Shown here piece after piece: positions 25,666 through 34,274 of a stretch of 64,000 bases of DNA (positions within the stretch are counted from its first letter, which is position 1; each line of letters opens with the position of its first letter). Below the pieces are notes generated by a model, which saw only the letters and a list, made by a program, of their open reading frames with translations, ran no database searches and had not been told where the DNA came from. Origin of the DNA: Rhizobiales bacterium UBA1912 (lineage in GTDB: Bacteria; Pseudomonadota; Alphaproteobacteria; Rhizobiales; Devosiaceae). The position numbers and the translations under genes are program-made. The stretch spans positions 146,927 to 210,926 of the forward strand of contig DDGC01000001.1 in the NCBI GenBank assembly GCA_002337455.1. The letters are read 5' to 3'.

Positions 25666-27198
25666 ATGAAGACTTTTCTCAAGGCAGCGGCCATCGCTGC
25701 CCTGGCAGGCATTTCATTGCCAAGTTTTGCCTTGGCGCAAACCCAGGGCGGCGCGATCGACGTCGCAACCATTGGTGAACCGCCCACTCTCGATCCCATG
25801 ACATCAACCGCCGATCTTGTCGGCATCATCACCCAGCATATGTTCGAAACGCTCTATACGTTCGACGCCAACTGGGCCGTGGCGCCGCTGCTAGCAGCGG
25901 ACATGCCCGAGATTTCCGAAGACGGAACGGTTTACACCATCGCGTTGCGCGAAGGCGTGACCTTCCACGACGGCTCGGACATGACCGCCGAGGATGTTGT
26001 CGCCTCGCTCGAACGCTGGCTGCGCATCGCCAGCCGCGGCATGCAGACTGCTGAAACGGTCCAAAGCGTCGAGGCCGTGGACGATCACACCGTTCAGATC
26101 ACGCTGAGCGGGCCCTATGCACCGCTTCTGTCCCTGCTGTCGCTCAACAATTCCGCGGCCATCGTCATCCCGTCGGAAATAGCCGGCGAAGATGTCATGG
26201 AAGATTTCGTCGGCACCGGGCCTTATCAATTGGCCGAGCGCCGCCCGGATCAATATATCCAGCTTACCCGCTTCGACGACTACGCATCGCGCGACGAAGA
26301 CGCCAATGGCTATGGCGGCGGGCGCAACCAGTATCTCGACGAAATCCGCTTCGTGCCGGTCCCCGATCCCAATACGCGCATCGAGGGCGCGGTTGCCGGC
26401 CAGTTCGACTACGTAGATTCCATTGCCGTGGAAGCCTATGACCGCATCGCTTCGGGCAATACCGAACCGGTAATGCTGGCGCCGTTCGGCTGGCCGGTGT
26501 TCGTCATGAACACCGCCGAGGGCGTCAATTCCGACATCGCGGTGCGCAAGGCCATTCAGGCCGCCCTCGCTCCTCAAGACATGCTGCTTGCAGCGTTCGG
26601 CTCCGAAGATTTCTTCACGGCCGATGGGGCAATGTATCCAGAGGGCTATGTCTGGCACACCGAAGCCGGCACCGAGCCGTACAAGCCGATGGGCGATACG
26701 GAAATGGCCAGCCAGTTGCTCGCAGACTCGTCCTATGACGGATCACCGCTGCGCATCCTGACCTCGCGTCAGTATGAATTCCATTACACGATGGCCCAAG
26801 TTGCCGAAGCCTATCTCGAAGCCGCCGGTTTCGACGTGCAACTCGACGTTGTGGAATGGGCAACGTTGACCCAGCGGCGGACGGACCCGGCGCTGTGGGA
26901 CATCTATATTACCCACTCGCCCTTCCTGCCCGAACCGTCGCTGACCGGCATCATGTCGGATTCCTCGCCCGGCTGGTGGGTATCGGATGCCAAGCACGCT
27001 GCGCTTGGCGCCTTTAACGCCGAGGCCGATCCCGACGCCCGCGTGGGGCTCTGGGCCGCTGTCCAGGAAGCGATCTATGAGGAAGTGCCAGCCTTCAAGG
27101 TCGGCAATTTCAATGCTGTTGCAGCCCAATCGCCTGCACTTGAAGGCATGAACCCCGCGCCATGGCCCTATTTCTGGAATGCCTGGCTCGAAGAATAA
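25666..27198 (+). CDS. ABC transporter substrate-binding protein, peptide/nickel family 5
   Basis: A 510-residue periplasmic protein with a signal peptide (MKTFLKAAAIAALAGISLPSFALA). Family 5 features are EPPTLDPMTSTADL near the mature start, MFETLYTFD, and YTIALREGVTFHDGSDMTAEDVVASLERW (the family signature). It binds the solute for the DppBCDF-like transporter downstream. AGGGAG precedes ATG 25666. The enzymes in the operon (amidohydrolase, RidA, DgaE-like) suggest an N-acylated amino acid, amino-sugar acid or short peptide as cargo rather than general peptides. Confidence 0.93.
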   Translation: MKTFLKAAAIAALAGISLPSFALAQTQGGAIDVATIGEPPTLDPMTSTADLVGIITQHMFETLYTFDANWAVAPLLAADMPEISEDGTVYTIALREGVTFHDGSDMTAEDVVASLERWLRIASRGMQTAETVQSVEAVDDHTVQITLSGPYAPLLSLLSLNNSAAIVIPSEIAGEDVMEDFVGTGPYQLAERRPDQYIQLTRFDDYASRDEDANGYGGGRNQYLDEIRFVPVPDPNTRIEGAVAGQFDYVDSIAVEAYDRIASGNTEPVMLAPFGWPVFVMNTAEGVNSDIAVRKAIQAALAPQDMLLAAFGSEDFFTADGAMYPEGYVWHTEAGTEPYKPMGDTEMASQLLADSSYDGSPLRILTSRQYEFHYTMAQVAEAYLEAAGFDVQLDVVEWATLTQRRTDPALWDIYITHSPFLPEPSLTGIMSDSSPGWWVSDAKHAALGAFNAEADPDARVGLWAAVQEAIYEEVPAFKVGNFNAVAAQSPALEGMNPAPWPYFWNAWLEE

Positions 27199-27211
27199 GC
27201 AATCCTCCTAA

Positions 27212-27252
27212 GGGCGCCGTCTTTGCCTGTCCTCCGGACAATGGCGGCGCCC
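27212..27252 (+). promoter_or_regulatory. Intercistronic hairpin 1 between binding protein and permease
   Basis: GGGCGCCG (27212-27219) and CGGCGCCC (27245-27252) make a perfect eight-base stem, with an inner TCC/GGA pair. It starts 13 bp after the binding-protein stop. No T run follows. It may protect the upstream message or attenuate read-through. Confidence 0.5.
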
Positions 27253-27264
27253 GAAGGAGATCTC

Positions 27265-27328
27265 GAAGGGAGGGATAGCCAGCGATGTCCCATTGCCAGT
27301 CCTTTCCGGCATGGCCATCCTTCCCTTC
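27265..27328 (+). promoter_or_regulatory. Intercistronic hairpin 2 between binding protein and permease
   Basis: GAAGGGAGGGAT (27265-27276) pairs with ATCCTTCCCTTC (27317-27328) over twelve positions with one G-T wobble, enclosing 40 bases. It ends 24 bp before the permease start and lies just after hairpin 1. Confidence 0.5.
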
Positions 27329-27352
27329 GCGTCTTTTTTGGAAAGTCGACAC

Positions 27353-28294
27353 ATGCTTGGCGCTGCGCTCAACAGATTGATCGGCATGGCAATTGTGATG
27401 GCCATCGTCGTGACCATTGTCTTTATCATCGTCCGGGTGACACCTGGCGACCCGGCTGCCGTGATGCTCGGTCCCGACGCCACCGCCGCCGATGTCGAGG
27501 CGCTGCGCCAACGGCTGGGGCTCGATGGAACGATCCTTGAGCAATTCATCTCCTATATCGGCGGAATTTTTCGCGGCGATCTCGGCCAGTCGATCTTTCT
27601 TGGCCAGCCGGTGACCACTGCATTGTGGCTGCGGGCAGAGCCGACCTTTTTTCTCACCATCTTCTCGCTGGCCATCGCCACGGTGATCGCCCTGCCCATC
27701 GGGGTCGCCTCGGCCTATTGGCGCGGCTCCTGGTTCGATCAGGCCATGACCTCGCTCGCCATGTTCGCCGCGTCGGTTCCCAGTTTCTGGCTGGGCTTGA
27801 TTTTCATCCAGACCTTTGCCGTGAGCCTTGGGTGGTTTCCGACATCGGGCTATGGCGGCCCCTATTCTACGCTCGGGGAGAGGCTCTATCACCTCGTCTT
27901 GCCTGCCACGACGCTGGGCATCGTATCTTCGGCGCTGATCATGCGCTTTACCCGCGCTTCGATGCTCGACGTGCTCAACGATGATTATGTTCGCACGGCG
28001 CGATCCAAGGGCATGAGCGAATGGCGGGTCGTGGTCCGCCATGCACTCAAGAATGCGCTGATCCCCATTCTCACTGTGGTCGGGCTAACGGCAGCGCTGC
28101 TGATTTCGGGGGCTATCGTCACCGAGACGGTGTTTGCGTTGCCCGGCGTAGGCAATCTGATCGTTTCGGCGGTGCTGCGGCGCGACTATCCGGTTATCCA
28201 GGGGGCGCTGCTGATCGTCGCCGGTCTCTACGTCCTCGTCAATTTTGCTATCGACATGCTCTATCTGCTGGTCGATCCGCGTGTGAGGTACTGA
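27353..28294 (+). CDS. Dipeptide-type ABC transporter permease (DppB-like)
   Basis: A 313-residue inner-membrane permease with six segments. DppB features are VTIVFIIVRVTPGDPAAVML at the start, a periplasmic GLD...FISYIGGIFRGDLGQSI stretch, and the ATPase-contact loop DYVRTARSKGMSEWRVVVRHALKNALIPI. GGAAAG at 27340 supports ATG 27353. It shares one base with the next permease gene (TGATG), so the pair is translationally coupled. Confidence 0.93.
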   Translation: MLGAALNRLIGMAIVMAIVVTIVFIIVRVTPGDPAAVMLGPDATAADVEALRQRLGLDGTILEQFISYIGGIFRGDLGQSIFLGQPVTTALWLRAEPTFFLTIFSLAIATVIALPIGVASAYWRGSWFDQAMTSLAMFAASVPSFWLGLIFIQTFAVSLGWFPTSGYGGPYSTLGERLYHLVLPATTLGIVSSALIMRFTRASMLDVLNDDYVRTARSKGMSEWRVVVRHALKNALIPILTVVGLTAALLISGAIVTETVFALPGVGNLIVSAVLRRDYPVIQGALLIVAGLYVLVNFAIDMLYLLVDPRVRY

Positions 28295-29160
28295 TGGCTG
28301 CGCTCGCTTCCTCCGCACAGGATAGATCGCCCAACCTGCTGGTTCGCCTTCTGGCGCGTCCGACCGCCGCGGCCGGACTGGTCGTCATAACGCTGGTGGT
28401 ACTTGCCGCGATCTTTGCGCCGCTGCTTACGCCGCACAGCCCGAGCCAATTGTCCATCGTCAACCGGCTGACGGCTCCCAGCAGCCAGTTCTGGCTGGGC
28501 ACGGACGAATTGGGCCGCGATATCCTCACGCGGGTGCTTTATGCCGGGCAGACCTCGCTATCGGTCGCTTTTTCGGTGGTGATCGTCTCCTCTCTGATCG
28601 GCATCGTGCTCGGGCTGGTCGCAGGTTTCTTCCGCAAGGCCGACGCGCCTGTGTCGCGGGTAATCGATGCCATGATGGCGTTTCCCGACATTCTTCTGGC
28701 CATCGCGCTGGTGGCGGCACTGGGGGCTTCGGCGTTCAATGTGGTGCTTGCGCTGGGGATTGTTTATGCACCCCGCATGGCGCGCGTTGTACGCGCCTCG
28801 ACGCTGGTGATCCGCGAGTTGCCTTATGTGGAGGCGGCGCGCGCACTGGCCGTACCAACCCCCATCATTCTCGTGCGGCACGTTCTGCGCAATGTCACCT
28901 CGCCCCTTCTGGTGCAAGGCACCTTCATTTTCGCGCAGGCCATTCTGGCCGAAGCGGGATTGTCGTTTCTCGGGGTTGGGATTTCGCCCGATATCCCTAC
29001 GTGGGGGACGATGATTTCGGCTGGCCGCCAGTTCATGAATTCGGCAAGCTGGCTGCTGCTTTATCCTGGTCTCGCAATCGTCATTACCGTTTTGGCGCTC
29101 CAGCTTCTGGGCGACGGCCTGCGCGACCTTCTCGACCCCCGTCTTGCAAAGGACATCTAA
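28294..29160 (+). CDS. Dipeptide-type ABC transporter permease (DppC-like)
   Basis: A 288-residue permease with the OppC-type N-terminal segment (LVVITLVVLAAIFAPLLTPHSP), the WLGTDELGRDILTRVLYAGQTSL motif and the EAA loop YVEAARALAVPTPIILVRHVLRN. It ends with GDGLRDLLDPRLAK, usual for DppC. It forms the channel with the upstream DppB-like protein, whose stop it overlaps by one base. The amidohydrolase gene begins immediately after its stop codon. Confidence 0.93.
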   Translation: MAALASSAQDRSPNLLVRLLARPTAAAGLVVITLVVLAAIFAPLLTPHSPSQLSIVNRLTAPSSQFWLGTDELGRDILTRVLYAGQTSLSVAFSVVIVSSLIGIVLGLVAGFFRKADAPVSRVIDAMMAFPDILLAIALVAALGASAFNVVLALGIVYAPRMARVVRASTLVIRELPYVEAARALAVPTPIILVRHVLRNVTSPLLVQGTFIFAQAILAEAGLSFLGVGISPDIPTWGTMISAGRQFMNSASWLLLYPGLAIVITVLALQLLGDGLRDLLDPRLAKDI

Positions 29161-30378
29161 ATGATCGGCAATCAGTTTCCTCCCGCCGAAAAACCGCTCC
29201 TGATCCGCAACGCAAAGCCGATCGGCTTTACCGGTATCGCTTCGTCGGCACTCGACATTCTTGTCGGCACTGACGGGAAGATCATCGAAACCGGAACCGC
29301 AATTGCCGTTCCCGACGATGCTGACATTCTTGACGCCAGGGGCAGCTATCTCTCGGCCGGCTGGACCGATATCCATACCCACATCTGGTATGGCGGAACT
29401 GACGTTTCGCTCCGGCCCGAGCAGTGCGGCGCGCGGCATGGAGTGACCACGATGGTTGATGCCGGCTCGGCGGGCGAGGCCAATTTTCACGGCCTGCGCG
29501 AATTGATGATCGAGCCGGCGATCGAGAACGTCTATGCGTTTCTCAATATCGGTTCGATCGGTCTGGTTGCCTGCAACCGGGTGACCGAGCTTCAGGACAT
29601 GCGCTCAATCGATATCGACAGGATCGCAGCCACCGTGGAAGCCAATCGCGACGTGATCGTGGGACTTAAGGTTCGGGCCAGCGCGGTCATTTCAGGGGGC
29701 TGGGATCTGGTGCCGGTCAAGCTGGCCAAGAAACTCGGGCGCGTGCTCAAGCTGCCTATCATGGTGCATGTGGGCGAACCGCCCCCGCTTTACGATGATA
29801 TTCTTACGCTCCTGACTGAAGGCGACATCGTCACCCATTGTTTCAACGGCAAGGTCGGTGGGTCGATCCTTGAGGATGAGGACCTTTACGCGCTTGTCGA
29901 GGACGCTGCGGCGCGCGGCGTGGTGCTTGACGTTGGCCATGGCGGCGCTTCGTTCTCGTTCGAGGTCGCCAAGGCGGCGCTTGAAAAGAACATGCTGCCC
30001 CAGACCATTTCGACCGATCTGCACAACCGCTCGATGGATGGCGCAGTCTGGGACATGGGTACGACAATGTCCAAGCTGCTGTCGCTGGGCATGGGGTTCG
30101 AGGACGTAATTCACGCGTCAACGATTGCCCCGCGCAAGGCGATCGGGCGCGACCACACCGACCTTCTGGCCAAGGGCAAGCCGGCGGAGTTCACGATCTT
30201 CGATCTCGAAAAGAGCGACATAGAGGTCAAGGATTCCAAGGGCATCACATCTGTGCTGCATGAAATTTTCGAACCGCGTCATGCCATCCTCGGCGCAAAT
30301 CCCATCACGGCCCATCGCTATCAGCCGGCGCCGGGTGCCCAGCTTGCCAACTGCCCCCATTGCGGGTGGGCGCTATGA
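29161..30378 (+). CDS. Amidohydrolase/deacetylase-type metallohydrolase (EF_0837-like)
   Basis: A 405-residue amidohydrolase-superfamily protein. It has the metal motif DIHTHIWYGG (residues 71-80), the likely carboxylated Lys in VGLKVRASAV, later His in MVHVGEPP and THCFNGK, and the catalytic Asp in STDLHNRS. The family is commonly annotated amidohydrolase/deacetylase and is often found beside a SelA-like PLP enzyme, as here. It is embedded between transporter permease and ATPase genes (contiguous with DppC, four-base overlap with DppD), which ties its substrate to the imported solute. Deacylation or ring opening of that solute is the likely job. Confidence 0.85.
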   Translation: MIGNQFPPAEKPLLIRNAKPIGFTGIASSALDILVGTDGKIIETGTAIAVPDDADILDARGSYLSAGWTDIHTHIWYGGTDVSLRPEQCGARHGVTTMVDAGSAGEANFHGLRELMIEPAIENVYAFLNIGSIGLVACNRVTELQDMRSIDIDRIAATVEANRDVIVGLKVRASAVISGGWDLVPVKLAKKLGRVLKLPIMVHVGEPPPLYDDILTLLTEGDIVTHCFNGKVGGSILEDEDLYALVEDAAARGVVLDVGHGGASFSFEVAKAALEKNMLPQTISTDLHNRSMDGAVWDMGTTMSKLLSLGMGFEDVIHASTIAPRKAIGRDHTDLLAKGKPAEFTIFDLEKSDIEVKDSKGITSVLHEIFEPRHAILGANPITAHRYQPAPGAQLANCPHCGWAL

Positions 30379-31391
30379 GAGAACTCGCCCCCGATACCAT
30401 CCTTTCGGTGCGCGATCTGCGCACGTGGTTCAAGACCAAACGGTTGACCGCCAAGGCCGTGGACGGGGTGACGTTCGACCTCAAACGCGGCCAGACGCTG
30501 GCCGTGGTGGGCGAGTCGGGGTCGGGCAAATCGGTAACCTCGCTTTCGATCATAGGGCTCTTGTCGCGGCCCGGAGCGATCGAAAGTGGAGAGGTGCTGT
30601 TCCGGGATTCGAAAGGTCAGGTCCACGATTTGGCCAAAACCTCGCAGCGCGGGTTCCGCAAGCTGCGCGGCCGGGAGATCGCCATGATCTTTCAGGAACC
30701 GATGACCAGCCTTAACCCGCTCTATACCGTCGGTGACCAGATCGGGGAAATGATTGCGCTGCATGAAAATATCGGCCGCGGGGAGACGCGCAAACGGGCA
30801 CTGGAGATGCTCGGGCACGTGGAAATCCCCGATGCGGCCAACCGGCTCGACGACTATCCGCATCAGATGTCGGGCGGCATGCGCCAGCGGGTGATGATCG
30901 CCATGGCGCTGGCCTGCAATCCATCACTTCTGATAGCCGATGAACCGACAACCGCGCTCGATGTCACCATCCAGGCGCAGATTCTCGACCTGTTGCGCCG
31001 GCTGCAGGCGCAGTTCGGCATGTCGATCCTATTCATTACGCACAATCTGGGCGTGGTTGCCGAAATCGCCCACGAGGTGGTGGTGATGTATGCCGGGCGC
31101 GTTGTCGAACAGGCGCCGGTCATCCCGCTGTTTCAAAAACAAAAGCATCCCTATACCGAGGGGCTTTTGGCCTGCACGCCCAATGCTGAGCGCGATCTCG
31201 ACCCCGATGGGGAGCGTAAGGCGCTCTATTCCATTCCCGGCTCGGTTCCGCCCATTACGGCCCTGCCGCCGGGTTGCGCCTTTGAGCCGCGATGCCGATA
31301 CGCAATTTCGGCCTGCACCACCATTCCGCCCCAGCTCGAAAGCGCCGGAGCCAATCGGCTGGCGCGTTGCCTGAGGAGTGCCGAGATATGA
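30375..31391 (+). CDS. Dipeptide-type ABC transporter ATP-binding protein (DppD-like)
   Basis: A 338-residue ATPase: Walker A GESGSGKS, Q-loop FQEPMTSLNP, signature MSGGMRQRVMIAMALA, Walker B LLIADEPTTALD, switch FITHNLG. A C-terminal oligopeptide extension carries GCAFEPRCRYAISAC. The MTSLNP and SGGMRQR variants mark the DppD side of the heterodimer. ATG 30375 overlaps the amidohydrolase stop (ATGA), and its own stop overlaps the next gene in the same way. Confidence 0.94.
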   Translation: MRELAPDTILSVRDLRTWFKTKRLTAKAVDGVTFDLKRGQTLAVVGESGSGKSVTSLSIIGLLSRPGAIESGEVLFRDSKGQVHDLAKTSQRGFRKLRGREIAMIFQEPMTSLNPLYTVGDQIGEMIALHENIGRGETRKRALEMLGHVEIPDAANRLDDYPHQMSGGMRQRVMIAMALACNPSLLIADEPTTALDVTIQAQILDLLRRLQAQFGMSILFITHNLGVVAEIAHEVVVMYAGRVVEQAPVIPLFQKQKHPYTEGLLACTPNAERDLDPDGERKALYSIPGSVPPITALPPGCAFEPRCRYAISACTTIPPQLESAGANRLARCLRSAEI

Positions 31392-32374
31392 GCGTTGTGA
31401 CAGAAACCACGGCCCCGCTGCTGGCCATTGAGGGGCTGGTCAAACGGTTTTCCGGCCGGGGCGGCAGAACGGTCCATGCTGTCGAGGATGTGAGCTTTAC
31501 CATCAAGCGCGGCACGACCGTTGGGCTGGTGGGAGAATCGGGGTCTGGCAAGACAACGGCCGGCCGCACCCTGTTGCGGCTGATCGAGCCCACCGGCGGC
31601 AAGGCGATATTTGACGGCACCGACATTTTTGCGCTGTCCGAGCGGGAGATGCGCGCCTATCGCCAGCGCATGCAGATCATTTTTCAGGATCCGTTTTCCT
31701 CGCTCAATCCGCGTATGCGCGTCGAGGCGATCCTTGGGGAAGCGCTCGATGCATGCAGCTATCCCAAGGGACAAAGGCGCAAGGATCGCGTGGCTGAGCT
31801 TTTAACGCTCGTTGGCCTGGCGCCCGAGCATGCCAGGCGCTTTCCGCATGAATTTTCCGGCGGGCAGCGCCAGCGCATCGGGATTGCGCGTGCGTTGGCT
31901 GTTGAGCCCGAGTTCGTGGTCGCCGACGAACCGGTTTCGGCGCTCGACGTTTCGGTTCAGGCCCAGGTTCTCAACCTTTTGAGCGACCTGCAGAAACGGC
32001 TGGGCCTCACTTTGCTGTTCATTGCCCATGACCTCTCGGTCGTCGAGTATCTCTGCGATGAAGTGGTGGTGATGTATCTGGGGCGCGTCGTGGAGCGCGG
32101 CCCGTCGCGCCTGGTCTATGCCAATCCGCGCCATCCCTATACCAAAGCGTTGCTGGCCACCGCACCGATCCCCGACCCGACGCGGCGCCGGGAGCATGTG
32201 CCCCTGGCCGGAGACATTCCAAGTCCGATCAATCCGCCCTCAGGGTGCGTTTTTCGCACCCGCTGCCCGCACGCCATCGAGGCGTGCGCACAAATCGTCC
32301 CGCCCGCCGACCATCTCGGCGGCGACCATCACGTTGCCTGTACCCGCCATCACGAATTGGCGCTGGCGTCCTAG
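31388..32374 (+). CDS. Dipeptide-type ABC transporter ATP-binding protein (DppF-like)
   Basis: A 328-residue ATPase: Walker A GESGSGKTT, IFQDPFSSLNPRM, signature FSGGQRQRIGIARALA, Walker B FVVADEPVSALD, switch FIAHDLS. The C-terminal extension carries GCVFRTRCPHAIEAC. It pairs with the DppD-like ATPase. Start and upstream stop overlap by four bases. A terminator-like hairpin and T run follow, so the core transporter operon may partly end here before ridA. Confidence 0.94.
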   Translation: MSVVTETTAPLLAIEGLVKRFSGRGGRTVHAVEDVSFTIKRGTTVGLVGESGSGKTTAGRTLLRLIEPTGGKAIFDGTDIFALSEREMRAYRQRMQIIFQDPFSSLNPRMRVEAILGEALDACSYPKGQRRKDRVAELLTLVGLAPEHARRFPHEFSGGQRQRIGIARALAVEPEFVVADEPVSALDVSVQAQVLNLLSDLQKRLGLTLLFIAHDLSVVEYLCDEVVVMYLGRVVERGPSRLVYANPRHPYTKALLATAPIPDPTRRREHVPLAGDIPSPINPPSGCVFRTRCPHAIEACAQIVPPADHLGGDHHVACTRHHELALAS

Positions 32375-32376
32375 AA

Positions 32377-32418
32377 CCCCAGCCCGATTGCATCGGGCCG
32401 GGGCTCCAGGTCTTTTTT
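32377..32418 (+). terminator. Rho-independent terminator-like hairpin after the DppF-like gene
   Basis: GCCCGAT (32382-32388) and ATCGGGC (32392-32398) form a perfect seven-base stem around TGC. It is extended by CCCC/GGGG after one A-C mismatch. A run of six T begins at 32413. This is the best terminator on the plus strand in this operon and would reduce expression of ridA and the PLP gene unless read through. Confidence 0.6.
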
Positions 32419-32495
32419 GTTTTGTCGTGCGATCGAACCGGAAAGTCTGCAACTTTTCGCTACGCGGCCCTCCGGGTCCTGATCGCACTCTAACT
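32400..32495. repeat. Rhizobiales-type intergenic palindromic element, copy B (most complete)
   Basis: The element has the TTTTGTTTTGTCG core, then GATCGAACCGGAAAGTCTGC and AACTTTTCG. Outer arms GTGCGATC (32427-32434) and GATCGCAC (32481-32488) enclose a GC-rich inner hairpin. The GAACCGGAAA...CACTTTTC-like module recurs at 57968 and 58157, and the TTTGTTTTGTCG module at 4697 and 47030. It fills the whole DppF-ridA gap. Confidence 0.5.
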
Positions 32496-32505
32496 GGAGT
32501 TTCCT

Positions 32506-33000
32506 ATGACTATCTCCGAGGCGAAAAAGCGCACGGATCAAAGCCCCTATGACCGGCTCGCCGCGCTGGGGCTCACCCTGCCCCCGGCCGCGCCGCCGAT
32601 CGCCAACTTCGTCACTCATGTGATCGAAGGCAATATGCTCTATCTCTCGGGCCAGGGCCCGACCTATCCCGACGGCCGTCGGCACGAGGGCAAGGTGGGT
32701 GCGGACGTTTCGACGGACGAGGCCTATGAGCATGCCAAGCTGACCGGGCTCAATTTGATTGCGGTGATGGAAGATGCGCTGGGCGATCTCGGGCGGGTCC
32801 GCCGTATCATCAAGGTTCTGGGCATGGTCAATGCCACTCCCGATTTCACCGAGCATCCACAGGTCATCAATGGCTGTTCGGACCTGTTAAACGCCGTGTT
32901 TGCCGAAAAGGGCATCCATGCGCGATCAGCGGTCGGCTTTTCCTCGCTCCCCAACGCGATCACGGTGGAAATCGAAGCCATCGTCGCCATAGACATTTGA
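32506..33000 (+). CDS. RidA/YjgF family protein
   Basis: A 164-residue RidA-family protein (VTHVIEGNMLYLSGQGPTYPDG, later NGCSDLLNAVFAEKGIHARSAVGFSSLPNAITVEIEAIVAI, the family signature end). The signature Arg that binds carboxylates in enamine deaminases is present (HARSAVG). RidA proteins hydrolyse reactive imine/enamine intermediates released by PLP enzymes. The next gene is a PLP enzyme, which fits this role exactly. The start follows a T-rich leader with GGAG at 32496. Confidence 0.9.
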   Translation: MTISEAKKRTDQSPYDRLAALGLTLPPAAPPIANFVTHVIEGNMLYLSGQGPTYPDGRRHEGKVGADVSTDEAYEHAKLTGLNLIAVMEDALGDLGRVRRIIKVLGMVNATPDFTEHPQVINGCSDLLNAVFAEKGIHARSAVGFSSLPNAITVEIEAIVAIDI

Positions 33001-33008
33001 GTAGTCCA

Positions 33009-34202
33009 ATGACCGATATCCGCGAAACACTTGGCCTGCGCCCCGTCATCAACTGCTCGGGGACCATGACGTCGCTGGGGGCATCGATTGTCGTGCCGCA
33101 CGCCGTTGAAACCGTTGCCGCAATCCTGTCCCAATGGACCGAGATGTCCGATCTGCAACGCATCGCTTCACGCACCATTGCGCGGTTGACAGGCGCGGAA
33201 GCAGGGTGCGTGACGGCCTCGTGCTCGGCGGCCATCACGCTGGCCTGCGCCGCCGCCATGACGGGCAAGGATCTGGCTGCTATCGAGCGGTTACCCGATG
33301 CGAGTGGGCTCAAGGACGAAATCGTCATCCAGACGGGGCACATGGCCTCTTATGGCGCGCCGGTCGAACAGGGCATCCGGCTTTCGGGCGCCAGGGTCGT
33401 GCCGGTGGGTCAGGCCACCAGCGCGCATGCGTATCAATTGGCCGGAGCAATCAGCGAAAAGACGGCGGCGGCGGTCTATGTGATCTCCCACCACGTTGTC
33501 GATTACGGACAAATCCCGCTCGAAACCTTCTGCGAAGTCGCTCATGAAAAAGGCGTGCCGGTGATCGTGGATGCGGCGTCCGAATACGATCTTGAAAAGT
33601 TTCTCAAGGCGGGGACTGACCTCGTTCTTTACTCCGGGCACAAGTTTTTGGGTGGGCCGACTTCGGGGATCGTGGCGGGCAAAAAGGACTTTGTTGCAGC
33701 CTGTTATCTTCAGAACCGCGGCGTGGGCCGGGGCATGAAGGTGGGCAAGGAAGGCGTGGCAGGCGTTATCGCGGCGCTCCAAGCCTGGGAAACACGCGAC
33801 CATGCCGGCATCCGCGCCCGCGAACAAAAGGCGCTCGATCTGTGGCAGACGACCCTTGAGGGACGCGATGGCATTACCGCCATCATCGATCCCGACCCCA
33901 CCGACAATCCACTCGACCGGCTCAAGGTTCTGATCGATCCTCAGGGCGCCAATATTTCGGCCTGGGATCTGGCCGACCGGATGGCGCAGGGGGACCGGCC
34001 GGTGATCGTGCGTGACCACGAGGTCGAGCACAATTACTTCTATCTCGATCCGTGCAATCTGCACCCGGACGAGGAGGTTATCGTGGCCGAACGGCTGACC
34101 GAGGAACTCGATGCGGCGCGCAAATCCAATACGCCGATCGTTTCCGATTTGCGGCTGCGCATGTTGGCCCAGGAACGGGCCATCCTCAACTGGCCCGATT
34201 GA
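33009..34202 (+). CDS. SelA-like PLP-dependent enzyme (DgaE/D-glucosaminate-6-phosphate ammonia-lyase-like)
   Basis: A 397-residue fold-type I PLP protein of the SelA-related group: PVINCSGTMTSLGAS at the start, the PLP-binding Asp in VIVDAASEY and the Schiff-base Lys in LYSGHKFLGGPTSG. Homologues include D-glucosaminate-6-phosphate ammonia-lyase and the partner of EF_0837-type amidohydrolases. True selenocysteine synthase is unlikely, as there is no selB or selC here. It may eliminate ammonia from a beta-hydroxy or amino-sugar acid liberated by the amidohydrolase at 29161, with RidA clearing the enamine. The exact substrate is unknown. Confidence 0.83.
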   Translation: MTDIRETLGLRPVINCSGTMTSLGASIVVPHAVETVAAILSQWTEMSDLQRIASRTIARLTGAEAGCVTASCSAAITLACAAAMTGKDLAAIERLPDASGLKDEIVIQTGHMASYGAPVEQGIRLSGARVVPVGQATSAHAYQLAGAISEKTAAAVYVISHHVVDYGQIPLETFCEVAHEKGVPVIVDAASEYDLEKFLKAGTDLVLYSGHKFLGGPTSGIVAGKKDFVAACYLQNRGVGRGMKVGKEGVAGVIAALQAWETRDHAGIRAREQKALDLWQTTLEGRDGITAIIDPDPTDNPLDRLKVLIDPQGANISAWDLADRMAQGDRPVIVRDHEVEHNYFYLDPCNLHPDEEVIVAERLTEELDAARKSNTPIVSDLRLRMLAQERAILNWPD

Positions 34203-34274
34203 GGTCAATCATTTGCGCGCCGGGGATAATAATGCAAACTGACCCCGGCGCGGCACTCACGGGAGGATCGCTGA

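Noticed and set aside
33009..34202. Selenocysteine synthase SelA
   Set aside because: It is only SelA-like. There is no selB or tRNA-Sec in the window, and the neighbours fit a catabolic ammonia-lyase.
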